DNA of 64,000 nt from Planctomonas deserti (GCF_003067705.1 NZ_QANL01000002.1:620001-684000), one strand, 5' to 3'; numbered from the stretch's first letter, positions 1 to 8,704 are shown. A program made the numbers and translations. Notes: generated by a model not told the origin, from the sequence alone.

Positions 1-1
1 G

Positions 2-502
<501 letters not shown>

Positions 503-505
503 GGC

Positions 506-1930
506 CTACTCGCGGGCGCCCTCGAGCTCGTCACGGATGCCGGCCAGCTCGTCGCGGGCCCCGTCGAGCTCGGCGAGCAGCTCCATGGCCGTGAGGTCGC
601 GCGTGGTGTCCTCGATGACCGCGAGCGGCGGCAGGAGCTTGGACGAGTCGAGCGCGCTGAGCCGGCGCGCGGACGGCAGCACCTGCCGCTCGAGGGAGCC
701 GACGAAGCGGTTGTAGTCCGCGACGGTGCCCTTGATGGAGCGACCGAGCTTGTCCACGTGATTCGCGGTCGTGGCGATGCGCGAGTACAGCTCGCGGCTG
801 AGGTCGAACAGCTCCTTGGCGTCCTCGGTGAGCACGCTCTGCTGCCAGCTGAACGCGACGGTCTTCAGCACCGACCACAGCGTCACGGGGGAGGAGAGGG
901 CGACGCGCTTGCTGAACGCGTACTCGAGGATGGACGGGTCGGCCTCGAGCGCGGACGCGACGAGGGACTCGCTCGGGATGAAGGCGATGACCATCTCGGG
1001 GCTCGAACCGAGCCCGGACCAGTAGGTGCGGCTGCCGAGGGTGGTGATGTGGTCGCGCACAGCCTTCACGTGCTGCTGCACGAGGCGCTCGCGTCGGGCG
1101 AGCTCGGGGGCCGGTGCGCTCGCCGGGATGGCGCTGGCCTCGAGATAGGAGGTGAACGGCACCTTCGCGTCCACGGCGATGCTCTTGCCGCCGGGCAGGT
1201 GCACGACCATGTCGGGCCGGCCGGCGCCCGCATCCGAGCTGATGCTGGACTGCACGTCGAAGTCGACGCGCTCCAGTAGTCCGGCGGCCTCAACCACGCT
1301 GCGCAGTTGGGTCTCGCCCCAGACGCCGCGGGTGCTGTTCGAGCGCAGCGCGGCAGCCAGCGACTCGGCCGTGGCCCGCAGCCGCTCCTCGGACTCCGTG
1401 GCGGCCCGCAGCTGCTCGCTCAGCTCGCCGTACTGCTGGTGGCGCTGCTCCTCGAGCTCCTGCACCTTGCGCTGCACGGCCTGCAGGGTCTCTTGCACGG
1501 GGCTCAGAGCCACGAGCACGCGGCCGTCGGACTCGGCGCGCTCGGCCTCTGCGGCCTGCAGCTCGCGGAGACGGGTCTGGAAGTCGCGCAGGCGCTCCTC
1601 CTGCTGGGCGGACTGCTCGCGATGCATCCGGCCCGTCTGCTCGAGCCGTTCGCGGAACTGCGACTCCGAGCGCTCGAGCTGCTCCCGGCTTCCGGCGAGG
1701 GCGGCGCGCATGGCCGCGAGCTCGGCGCCGAGCTGCGCCCGAGCGGACTCCTCGGCGGCGCGGAGTTCGCTCAGCTCGGCGCGGTGCCGGGCGTCGACGA
1801 GTGCGGGGTCGACGCCGTCACCGTCCCGCTTCGACTCGGCGGCGCGGCGGGCGAGCAGCATGGCCGTCGCGAGCGCGCCGATGGCACCTCCGACCAGGAG
1901 GCCCAGGATCAGGAACAGCAGCGCATCCAT
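506..1930 (-). CDS. rmuC: DNA recombination protein RmuC
   Basis: The 474-residue protein has the family layout: an N-terminal membrane segment (MDALLFLILGLLVGGAIGAL), a long charged coiled coil (about residues 40-200, rich in E, R, Q and A), then the RmuC domain with TRGVWGETQLRSVVEAAGLL, RPDMVVHLPGGKSIAVDAKV and MVIAFIPSESLVASALE. RmuC is a membrane-anchored predicted nuclease that limits inversions and rearrangements at short inverted repeats. The ATG at 1930 was chosen because the hydrophobic anchor begins there; in-frame codons up to 2206 read into repeat DNA and look non-coding. A TAG stop at 506 leaves it tightly convergent with the upstream monooxygenase. Confidence 0.9.
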   Translation of the reverse strand: MDALLFLILGLLVGGAIGALATAMLLARRAAESKRDGDGVDPALVDARHRAELSELRAAEESARAQLGAELAAMRAALAGSREQLERSESQFRERLEQTGRMHREQSAQQEERLRDFQTRLRELQAAEAERAESDGRVLVALSPVQETLQAVQRKVQELEEQRHQQYGELSEQLRAATESEERLRATAESLAAALRSNSTRGVWGETQLRSVVEAAGLLERVDFDVQSSISSDAGAGRPDMVVHLPGGKSIAVDAKVPFTSYLEASAIPASAPAPELARRERLVQQHVKAVRDHITTLGSRTYWSGLGSSPEMVIAFIPSESLVASALEADPSILEYAFSKRVALSSPVTLWSVLKTVAFSWQQSVLTEDAKELFDLSRELYSRIATTANHVDKLGRSIKGTVADYNRFVGSLERQVLPSARRLSALDSSKLLPPLAVIEDTTRDLTAMELLAELDGARDELAGIRDELEGARE

Positions 1931-2010
1931 GCCCTCAGTGTCCCGCCGACCACCGACATCACCCGGCAGCCCGCGCCGCGCCGCCCCGCCGCTGTGCACA
2001 ACTCGTACGC

Positions 2011-2148
2011 CGCCCTGTCCCGACTTCAGGCTGAGCCGTCGCCGCCCTGTTCCGGAATTCAGGCTGCGCCGTCGCCGCCCTCTTCCGGACTCAGGCTGAG
2101 CGGCGACACGCCGTGTTTGGGAGCCTCGAAACGCCGGCGTGTCGCAGC
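2011..2148. repeat. Degenerate 33-bp tandem units followed by a palindrome (family 2, copy 1)
   Basis: Three imperfect units of about 33 bp (from 2011, 2043 and 2076), each containing a CCGGA(A/C)TTCAGGCTG-like core, run into an imperfect palindrome. Its left arm is 2100-2118 (GCGGCGACACGCCGTGTTT), the loop 2119-2128, and the right arm 2129-2148 (AAACGCCGGCGTGTCGCAGC). The same palindrome with the same flanks occurs perfectly at 13310-13380. It lies 3' of the VOC gene and upstream of rmuC, so it could terminate the VOC transcript. Nothing else was found in the 306-bp gap 1931-2236. Confidence 0.75.
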
Positions 2149-2236
2149 TGAACCTGAATCGTGAACGGCAGCCGCTGGGGAGGAGGGGTTGGGGTACCTC
2201 CAGCACCCCCGCAACTAGCCCGACGCGGCGCGCCCG

Positions 2237-2587
2237 TCAGCTCAGCTCGGTGACGAATCCAATCGTGTTGCCGTCGAGGTCGGTCAGCTCGAAGTAGTCG
2301 ACGACGCCCTCGACATGCTGCAGCTCCGACACAGGCAGGCCGAGACCAAGGAACCGCTGCCGCTCGCCGGAAGCATCCGCGACGCTGAGATTGACCGAGA
2401 TGCCCTCGACGCCCGCGCGCTCAGGCGACTCCGCCAGCTGCAGCCAGAACGGGCCGAGGTCGAACTCGCTCAGTCCGTCCATCGGCACGAGATCGGGTTC
2501 GCCGAGCTCGAAGGCCGCGCGGTACCAGGCGACGGCGAGGGTCAGATCCTTCACGGGGATACCGACGGTCACGGACTTCAGCTGCAT
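2237..2587 (-). CDS. VOC (glyoxalase/bleomycin-resistance fold) family protein
   Basis: The 116-residue single-domain protein has the paired beta-alpha-beta-beta-beta pattern of the vicinal oxygen chelate fold: SVTVGIPVKDLTLAVAWYRA at the N-terminus, FDLGPFWLQL, ISVNLSVADASGERQRF, and a closing DYFELTDLDGNTIGFV. Members include glyoxalases, dioxygenases and drug-binding proteins; the ligand cannot be told here, and metal ligands are not obvious. There is no Shine-Dalgarno sequence. Instead a TAGGTT -10-like box (complement of 2594-2599) ends 6 nt before the ATG, suggesting a leaderless transcript. Confidence 0.8.
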   Translation of the reverse strand: MQLKSVTVGIPVKDLTLAVAWYRAAFELGEPDLVPMDGLSEFDLGPFWLQLAESPERAGVEGISVNLSVADASGERQRFLGLGLPVSELQHVEGVVDYFELTDLDGNTIGFVTELS

Positions 2588-2707
2588 GCAAGGAACCTAT
2601 CGCCGGGTGACGCGCGACCGCACTAGCCCTGAGCATCGACTCCCGCAAATCGAGCAGGGGCGAGCCGACCGGTAGAACGGGGCGGACAGGCGCAACCGCT
2701 GAGCGCG

Positions 2708-3361
2708 TCAGCTCAGCGCCATCGCGCGGTTGAGCGCGCGCTCCTGCTTCTCGGCCCGCGCGCGCACCTTGGCGAGCGCCGCCTCGTGGCTGATCGTGCC
2801 GATGGTGACGCCGGCCGCATCCGCGAGGTGCGACATCGTCTCCACCTCATGCCGCTTCGCCGCGTGGATGACGATGGCCGCGCAGGCCTCGGCGTCGGCG
2901 AGGGCGTCGTGGTGTGCGAAGTCCTCGAAGCCAGCGGCCATCGCGGCGACGGGCAGGCGGTAGGAGTCGAGGTGGTAGGTCTTGCGCGCGACCTGCAGGC
3001 TGCACAGGTAGGAGTACTCGGGGCACATCAGGCCGCTCGCGATGCAGGCCGCTGAGAGCACGCCCATGTCGAACTGGGCGTTGTGAGCGACGAGGTGGTC
3101 GTCCTCGGCGAAGGCGACCAGGTCGTCCAGCTGGTCAGCCCAGCCGAGGGCGGCGATCACGTCCGAGGCGCGGATCCCGTGGATGCGCGTGTTCCACTCC
3201 GAGAACTCGTCGTGCCCCAGTGGCGGGCGGATGAGCCACCCCGCGCGATCCACGACGCGACCGCCTCGTACCTTCACCAGCCCCACGGAGCACGCCGAGG
3301 CGCTCGAGGAGTTGGCGGTCTCGAAGTCGATTGCGGTGAAGTCCAGTGACACGCTGGTCAT
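2708..3361 (-). CDS. 3'-5' exonuclease, DnaQ-like (DEDDh) family
   Basis: The 217-residue protein opens with FTAIDFETANSSSASACSVG, the ExoI motif of RNase T/DnaQ exonucleases (D and E metal ligands in DFET). VAHNAQFDMGVL is ExoII, and HHDALADAEACA is ExoIII with the DEDDh histidine and aspartate. It probably trims 3' ends of DNA (or RNA) as a stand-alone proofreading-type or repair nuclease. The C-terminal 45 residues are basic and helical. The ATG at 3361 is used because the first motif starts immediately after it; further upstream the frame runs into the divergent ychF promoter region. Confidence 0.85.
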   Translation of the reverse strand: MTSVSLDFTAIDFETANSSSASACSVGLVKVRGGRVVDRAGWLIRPPLGHDEFSEWNTRIHGIRASDVIAALGWADQLDDLVAFAEDDHLVAHNAQFDMGVLSAACIASGLMCPEYSYLCSLQVARKTYHLDSYRLPVAAMAAGFEDFAHHDALADAEACAAIVIHAAKRHEVETMSHLADAAGVTIGTISHEAALAKVRARAEKQERALNRAMALS

Positions 3362-3504
3362 GCTGACACGGGCCTCCGACGCTGCCGGGTTGCCACGCCC
3401 TGACCCCGTGCAGAGGTATCGCGAGTGCGGCGGCCGACCCCATCCACAGGAGCGGCGGGATGCAGCGCCCGCGCCACCCGGAGGGCCCGCGCATCTCCTC
3501 CCCG

Positions 3505-3521
3505 TACGATGGACTCCCGTG
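3505..3521 (+). promoter_or_regulatory. -10 box of ychF, probable leaderless start
   Basis: TACGAT at 3505-3510 fits the actinobacterial TANNNT -10 pattern and lies 8 nt before the GTG start of ychF. No Shine-Dalgarno sequence precedes that GTG. Confidence 0.45.
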
Positions 3522-4592
3522 GCTCTCACTATCGCAATCGTCGGGCTGCCCAATGTGGGCAAGTCCACCCTCTTCAACGCCCTGACCAAGAACCAGGTGC
3601 TCGCCGCGAACTACCCGTTCGCGACCATCGAGCCGAACGTCGGCGTGGTGAACCTCCCCGACCCGCGCCTCGACGTGCTGGCGGGCATCTTCAGCAGCGA
3701 GCGCATCCTGCCCGCGCCGGTGTCCTTCGTCGACATCGCCGGCATCGTGCGCGGCGCGAGCGAGGGGGAGGGGCTCGGCAACAAGTTCCTCGCGAACATC
3801 CGCGAGGCGGACGCGATCGCGCAGGTCATCCGCGGCTTCGAGGACTCCGACGTCGTGCACGTCGACGGCCGCGTGGATGCCGCGAGCGACATGGAGACCA
3901 TCAACACCGAGCTGATCCTCGCCGACCTCGAGACGCTGGAGCGCGCCGAGGCCCGGTACGAGAAGGAGATCAAGGGCCGCAAGCTCGACCCGAGCGTGCT
4001 CGAGACCGCGAAGGCCGCCCACGCCTACCTCGACACGGGCAAGCCGCTGTCGTCGTCGAGCATCGACCTCGAGCCCGTCCGCGAGCTCGGCCTGCTCACC
4101 GCGAAGCCTTTCATCTACGTCTTCAACGTGGACGAGACCGTGCTCACCGACGACGCGAAGAAGGCCGAGCTCGCCGCCCTCGTCGCGCCGGCCGAGGCCA
4201 TCTTCCTCGACGCGAAGATCGAGTCCGAGCTCATCGACCTCGACCCCGAGGATGCCGCGGAGCTGCTCGCCAGCACCGGCCAGGACGAGAGCGGGCTCAA
4301 CCAGCTCGCCCGCATCGGCTTCGACACTCTCGGCCTGCAGACCTACCTCACGGCGGGTCCCAAGGAGACCCGCGCCTGGACCATTCACAAGGGCTGGACG
4401 GCCCCGCAGGCCGCCGGCGTGATCCACACGGACTTTCAGAAGGGCTTCATCAAAGCCGAGATCGTCTCCTTCGACGACCTCGTCACCGCCGGCTCGATGG
4501 CCGAGGCCCGTGCCAAGGGCAAGGCCCGCATTGAGGGCAAGGACTACGTGATGCAGGACGGTGACGTCGTGGAGTTCCGCTTCAACGTGTAG
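3519..4592 (+). CDS. ychF: Redox-regulated ATPase YchF (Obg/OLA1 family)
   Basis: The 357 residues match the usual family length. G1 is GLPNVGKST right at the N-terminus, the switch regions read PFATIEPNVGVV and DIAGIVRGASEGEGLG, and the specificity motif is VFNVDE in place of NKxD, consistent with the ATP preference of YchF. The C-terminal TGS domain includes AWTIHKGWTAPQAAGVIH and KDYVMQDGDVVEFRF. YchF binds ribosomes and affects the oxidative stress response and non-canonical initiation. The GTG at 3519 starts the protein exactly at the expected MALTIAIVG; the longer frame upstream has no family similarity. Confidence 0.95.
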   Translation: MALTIAIVGLPNVGKSTLFNALTKNQVLAANYPFATIEPNVGVVNLPDPRLDVLAGIFSSERILPAPVSFVDIAGIVRGASEGEGLGNKFLANIREADAIAQVIRGFEDSDVVHVDGRVDAASDMETINTELILADLETLERAEARYEKEIKGRKLDPSVLETAKAAHAYLDTGKPLSSSSIDLEPVRELGLLTAKPFIYVFNVDETVLTDDAKKAELAALVAPAEAIFLDAKIESELIDLDPEDAAELLASTGQDESGLNQLARIGFDTLGLQTYLTAGPKETRAWTIHKGWTAPQAAGVIHTDFQKGFIKAEIVSFDDLVTAGSMAEARAKGKARIEGKDYVMQDGDVVEFRFNV

Positions 4593-4650
4593 CTCGAGCG
4601 AGTTAGCTCGGAGGCGAACCCGTCTCGCTTCACCTGAACGAAGGAATCAC

Positions 4651-5325
4651 ATGCCTGTACTCGCCATCATCGGAGCCGGACCGGGACTCGGGGCGGCTGT
4701 AGCGCGACGGTTCGGGCGCGAGAGCTTCTCCATCGCCCTGATCTCCCGCAATCAGTCGAAGCTCGACGCGATGGTCGCGGACCTCGAGGCGAGCGGCCTC
4801 ACGGCGCGTGCTTACACCGCGGACGTGCGAACGCCAGCGGCCCTCGAGGACGCCCTCGCGCGTGCCGCCGCCGAGCTGGGCCCGGTCACCGCTCTGCAGT
4901 ACAGCCCCTTGCCCTCCCGCGACTACCTGAAGCCGGTGCTCGACCTGACGCCGGAACTGGCGCTGGAGGCCCTGCAGTTCTCCGCTCTCGGACTCATCCA
5001 CGCGGCCCGCGCGGTGCTCCCCGCCATGCGTGAGGCGGGAAGCGGCAGCATCCTCCTCATCAACGGCGGAACCTCGGTGAAGGCACGCGCCGGCTTCGCG
5101 GGGACCTCGATCGCGTTCCCCGCCGAGAGCGCCTACGGTGAGATGCTGCACGACGCGCTCGAGGACGAGGGCGTCAACGTCCGGCAGCTCGTGATCCCGG
5201 GGGGTATCCCCAAGCTGCAGCTACCCAACGGCATCGACGACGTCGCCGACCGCATCTGGGACCTGCACGCCGGTGCGGCTCCGTTCCGCACCATGCTCAT
5301 CCCGCTCGAGGAGGGCCGCGAGTAA
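4651..5325 (+). CDS. SDR-fold oxidoreductase-like protein lacking the catalytic Lys
   Basis: The 224-residue Rossmann protein has the nucleotide-binding GAGPGLGAAVARRFG (residues 8-22) and ISRNQSKLD after beta-2, which would favour NADP. Beta-4 carries QYSP (residues 83-86) instead of the usual NAG. The Tyr of the active site is probably Y162 (SAYGEML), but the position of the catalytic Lys in YxxxK is Leu166. It may therefore be a weak or non-catalytic nucleotide-binding SDR. The ATG at 4651 has a good GAAGGA ribosome site 8 nt upstream. It follows ychF by 58 nt and could be cotranscribed with it. Confidence 0.75.
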   Translation: MPVLAIIGAGPGLGAAVARRFGRESFSIALISRNQSKLDAMVADLEASGLTARAYTADVRTPAALEDALARAAAELGPVTALQYSPLPSRDYLKPVLDLTPELALEALQFSALGLIHAARAVLPAMREAGSGSILLINGGTSVKARAGFAGTSIAFPAESAYGEMLHDALEDEGVNVRQLVIPGGIPKLQLPNGIDDVADRIWDLHAGAAPFRTMLIPLEEGRE

Positions 5326-5399
5326 GCCCAGGCACGGCGACCCCTGGCGGCGGGGGCGGCCGAGTGGCATGATGCGGTCATCCTTCGAATAGGGGGGCC

Positions 5400-7007
5400 A
5401 TGATGGCCGGCCGTGGTGCTCTTCGACCAGGCCGCCGCTCCCGGGCAACGACGCTCCGGCTCCTGGCGGTCTTACTTGTGCTCGCATTCGGCGTGGGGTT
5501 CACCGCTCCCGCCCGAGCAGTCGACTACGGACACGACGTCTCGTGGCCGCAGTGTCCTGGCGGTCTTCCGATGCCGCCCGAGGACACGGAGTTCGTGGTC
5601 GTGGGTCTGACGAACGGACTCGCGTTCACCGAGAACCCGTGCCTCGCGGGGCAGTTCCAGTGGGTGCGCGACCGGGGCGTCCGGGCTCAGGCCTACGCCA
5701 TGGCCACGTTCCCGACGACGGCGCAGTACACCACCTACGGCGACGACGGACCCTGGCCCGCGATCACGAGGCCGGACCGGCTGCGCAACGTCGGCTACGC
5801 GGAGGGGCGCGCCGCCATCGCGTCCGTCGACGAGGTGCGCTGGCGTCCGGAGAGGATCTGGGTCGACGTCGAGCCCCGCCCCCGGCAGCCCTGGCCCAGC
5901 TCGACAGCGGCACAGCGGCAGGAGAACCGGTACGTCATCTCCGGGCTCCTGGCCGCACTGAGAGACGCCGGATACCCGACCGGCATCTACTCCTACGCGA
6001 GCGGCTGGGAGGAGATTACCGGATCGTGGCAGCTTCCGGACGTGCCCGTCTGGTCGCCCGCGGGGCGCCTCGACCGCGCCAGCGAGGCATCTGACCTGTG
6101 CCTGAATCGCAGCTTCTCCGGCGGCCCCGTGCACCTCACGCAGTGGACCGACGGCACCTACGACTACGACATGACGTGCACCGGGGTCTATCAGGCCCAC
6201 GTCGCGACGATCGGCTGGCAGTCGAGCGTCTCGGACGGCGCGACGGCGGGCACGACCGGTCGGTCGCTGCCGATGGAGGCGCTGCGCCTCTCTGTCGCAG
6301 GTGACCGCCTATCCGGCGACATCCTGTGGCGAGGGCATGTGCAGTCGATCGGATGGCAGCCCTGGACGACGTCGGCCTCCGCGATCGGGACCACCGGGCG
6401 CGGACTGCGCCTGGAGGCATTTCAATTGCGCCTGACGGGTGACCTGGCCTCGCAGTACAGCATCCGGTATCGGGCCCACGTTCAGGACATCGGCTGGCAG
6501 CCGTACGGGGTCGACGGAGCCACCGCCGGCACGGTCGGGCAGAGCCGCCGGGTGGAGGCCGTCACGATCGAGCTGGTTCCGAAGGTCGCACCGGCGTTCA
6601 CCGCCGTGTACGCCGCCCACGTGCAGGACCTCGGCTGGACGGCGAACGTGTCGGACGGGACCGTCGCCGGCACCACGGGCCGGTCCCTCCGGGTCGAGGC
6701 GCTGCGCCTGAAGGTCTCCAGCACGGCCTTCGCTGGGGACGTCGAGTGGCGGGGGCACGTGCAGTCGATCGGTTGGCAGCCGTGGACGTCCTCGGCCAAT
6801 CCCATCGGCACGTCCGGGCAGCGGCTGCGCCTGGAGGCGTTCGAGATCCGGCTGACCGGCGAGATGGCGAACCGGTACAGCATCCACTACCGCGCCCACG
6901 TGCAGGACGTCGGCTGGCAGTCCTGGGTCACGGACGGCGGAACCGCGGGCACGACGGGTGCGGGCAAGCGGATCGAGGCGGTGCAGATCCTCCTCGCGCC
7001 CCGGTAG
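5400..7007 (+). CDS. Secreted GH25-like (DUF1906-type) domain protein with six ChW repeats
   Basis: The protein has 535 residues. Residues 1-40 are a signal peptide (arginine-rich start, hydrophobic LLAVLLVLAFGVGF, cleavage after APARA). Residues about 41-260 form a glycosidase-like TIM-barrel domain starting VDYGHDVSWPQC, with an acidic IWVDVEPRP strand where GH25-type lysozymes keep catalytic Asp/Glu. Six ChW (clostridial hydrophobic with conserved W) repeats follow from about residue 262, each with a HVxxIGWQ core and an (R/K)xEAxxxxL end. Repeats 2 and 5 and repeats 3 and 6 are much more alike than neighbours. ChW repeats usually bind surfaces or carbohydrate, so a cell-wall lytic or adhesive role is likely. 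A G-rich ribosome site precedes the ATG. Confidence 0.82.
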   Translation: MMAGRGALRPGRRSRATTLRLLAVLLVLAFGVGFTAPARAVDYGHDVSWPQCPGGLPMPPEDTEFVVVGLTNGLAFTENPCLAGQFQWVRDRGVRAQAYAMATFPTTAQYTTYGDDGPWPAITRPDRLRNVGYAEGRAAIASVDEVRWRPERIWVDVEPRPRQPWPSSTAAQRQENRYVISGLLAALRDAGYPTGIYSYASGWEEITGSWQLPDVPVWSPAGRLDRASEASDLCLNRSFSGGPVHLTQWTDGTYDYDMTCTGVYQAHVATIGWQSSVSDGATAGTTGRSLPMEALRLSVAGDRLSGDILWRGHVQSIGWQPWTTSASAIGTTGRGLRLEAFQLRLTGDLASQYSIRYRAHVQDIGWQPYGVDGATAGTVGQSRRVEAVTIELVPKVAPAFTAVYAAHVQDLGWTANVSDGTVAGTTGRSLRVEALRLKVSSTAFAGDVEWRGHVQSIGWQPWTSSANPIGTSGQRLRLEAFEIRLTGEMANRYSIHYRAHVQDVGWQSWVTDGGTAGTTGAGKRIEAVQILLAPR

Positions 7008-7040
7008 CGCGGCTTGCGCGAGTTCCCGCCGAGGACAGGA

Positions 7041-7116
7041 CCGGTGAATCCCTCCCCTACCGGTGGATCCCTCGCCTACCGGTGGATCCCTCGCCTACCG
7101 GTGGATCCCTCGACTG
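7041..7116. repeat. 19-bp tandem repeat, four copies
   Basis: The unit CCGGTGGATCCCTCGCCTA is repeated at 7041, 7060, 7079 and 7098. The first copy has two changes and the last is altered at its end. It lies between two convergent genes, directly after the ChW-repeat gene. It is a minisatellite-like array without an obvious hairpin. Confidence 0.9.
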
Positions 7117-7132
7117 CCGCCGCAGCGTGCCG

Positions 7133-7570
7133 TCAGCTACCCGCGGCCCTGCGGACGTAGTCAGTGATCGTCTTCTCGGTCTCCGGGGTCAGCGCCTTCA
7201 GGGCGAACGAGGTGACCCAGAGGTCGCCGTCGTCGAGCTGCGCGGCCTCCTCGAAGCCGAGCGTTGCGTACCGTGTGGTGTACTTCGACGCGGCCTTGAA
7301 GAAGACCACGATCTTGCCGTGCTCGTCCGCGTAGGCCGGGAAGCCGTACCAGGTCTTCGGCAGAAGTTGCGGGGCGACGTCGGCGACGATGCGGTGGATG
7401 CCCTCGGCGAGGGTCCGGTCCTCGTCCGGCATCTCCGCGATCGCCTCGCGGACGGCCTGCTCGCCCGCGGCCCGCGACTTCCCGGCCTTCTCCTGGGCGC
7501 GCAGTTCCGCGGCCCGCTGCTTCACAGCCTCGCGTTCCTCCTTGGACAGTCCGGCGGTGCTCTCAGCCAT
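7133..7570 (-). CDS. DUF1801-family (YdhG-like) small cytoplasmic protein
   Basis: The 145-residue protein has a charged helical N-terminus rich in E, R and K (residues 1-45), then a globular domain with MPDEDRTLAEGIHRIVADVA, PKTWYGFPAYADEHGKIVVFF and a C-terminal LKALTPETEKTITDYVRRAA. The WYGFPAY and VVFF features match the DUF1801/YdhG fold, whose biochemical role is unknown. The ATG at 7570 was chosen because an AGGAGCAG ribosome site lies just upstream and the N-terminal extension in the longer frame is arginine- and proline-rich shadow sequence. The 280-bp gap to the next gene shows no other clear signal. Confidence 0.75.
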   Translation of the reverse strand: MAESTAGLSKEEREAVKQRAAELRAQEKAGKSRAAGEQAVREAIAEMPDEDRTLAEGIHRIVADVAPQLLPKTWYGFPAYADEHGKIVVFFKAASKYTTRYATLGFEEAAQLDDGDLWVTSFALKALTPETEKTITDYVRRAAGS

Positions 7571-7850
7571 GTTCTGCTCCTTTGCGGTCTGGTCCTGGGC
7601 CCTCCGCGGCCCTGGCATCACGTTACGACTGTTCCTCCCCGGTCCGCTTCCCCGGGTCCGCTCGGCCGTCCGCCAGGCCGTGTGCCGATCCTTCTGCGTG
7701 AGGACGCGGCGAGGAGCCCACCGGGCCCGGATGCATCCGCGCCCACGCCGAGGTCGCACACACGTCGGGGGCGTAGCGTTCGGGAGGCTTCGCTCCAGCT
7801 GTAACCCGGGCGCGAGGCCGCCGGTCAGCACGCAGGAAGTGGGATCCGTC

Positions 7851-8585
7851 ATGGAGATATCGCGCACGGCACCGCCGCTGCCGGGTTACACCGTCGCCGC
7901 CCAGGAGTGGCGGCGGGTCGCGTTCGTCCACTGGCGGGTTCCGGTGGAGCGGGTCGCTCCGCTCTTGCCGCGCGGGGTCGTCCCCGACGTCTTCGATGGT
8001 TCCACCTGGGTAGGCCTGATCGCCTTCGAACTGGGGGATGCGCGGGTAGGACCGCTCACCGTGGGCGCACGCTGGGGATCCTTCACCGAGGTCAACGTGC
8101 GGCTGTACGGGGTGGACGAGCAGGGGCGGCGGGGCGTCGTGTTCCGGTCGCTCGAGGCGTCGAGCCTGCCGGCGGTGCTCGCGGCTCGAGCCCTCTTCTC
8201 CCTCCCGTACATGTGGGCCCGTAGCGAGCACCGGCCCCGCCCGGGCGGCTGGGAGTACGCGTCGCGCCGCATCGTCCCGTTATCGGCGGAGCCGGGTCCG
8301 CGGTTCCAGCTCGCCGTCACGGTCGACCCGACCCGCACGGTGGACGACGAGCTGTCGCAGTTCCTCACCGCCCGGTGGGGGCTCTTCCAGGAGCGATTCG
8401 GCCGCACGCAGTGGCTGCCGAACGAGCACGAGCCGTGGGTGCTGCACCCGGCCGGGGTGACGTTCCTCCACGACGAGCTGATGGCGGCCGCGGGGCTCCC
8501 CGGCGTCGTCGACGGGCCGCCGGACTCCGTGCTCTTCAGCCCGGGCGTGAACTCGAGGTTCGGCCGGGGCAAGTGGCTCAACTAG
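7851..8585 (+). CDS. DUF2071 (YqjF-like) family protein
   Basis: The 244-residue protein shows the DUF2071 pattern: QEWRRVAFVHWRVPVERVAPLLPRG, then TWVGLIAFELGDARVG, SFTEVNVRLYGVDEQGRRGV, SLEASSLPAVLAARALFSLPY, and a C-terminal LLFSPGVNSRFGRGKWL-like end. The domain is related to the acetoacetate decarboxylase fold and has no settled function. The ATG at 7851 lies 9 nt after GGAAGTGGG and begins just before the conserved region; a much longer upstream frame is not conserved-looking. Confidence 0.83.
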   Translation: MEISRTAPPLPGYTVAAQEWRRVAFVHWRVPVERVAPLLPRGVVPDVFDGSTWVGLIAFELGDARVGPLTVGARWGSFTEVNVRLYGVDEQGRRGVVFRSLEASSLPAVLAARALFSLPYMWARSEHRPRPGGWEYASRRIVPLSAEPGPRFQLAVTVDPTRTVDDELSQFLTARWGLFQERFGRTQWLPNEHEPWVLHPAGVTFLHDELMAAAGLPGVVDGPPDSVLFSPGVNSRFGRGKWLN

Positions 8586-8675
8586 TGCGAGGACGACCGA
8601 CGCGGGTTCGGTTCCTGGATCACTGGGGGCGCTGAGGTCGCGCCTTCCTCCGCAAGGGGGCAAGGACCGCGTGTT

Positions 8676-8704
8676 TTGTGAGTACAGGCGTACTAACATA
8701 GAAT
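8676..8704 (+). promoter_or_regulatory. Promoter with palindromic operator filling its spacer (TetR target)
   Basis: -35 TTGTGA (8676-8681) and -10 TAGAAT (8699-8704) are separated by 17 bp. The spacer is occupied by an imperfect palindrome at 8677-8698, with arms TGTGAGTAC and GTACTAACA (8 of 9 match) around AGGC. This is the size and symmetry of a TetR operator, and the second gene downstream encodes a TetR protein. Autoregulation is the simple inference. Confidence 0.72.

Noticed and set aside
1931-2206. N-terminal extension of RmuC up to 2206
   Set aside because: The added residues come from the tandem repeats and palindrome; the membrane anchor of RmuC starts at the ATG at 1930.
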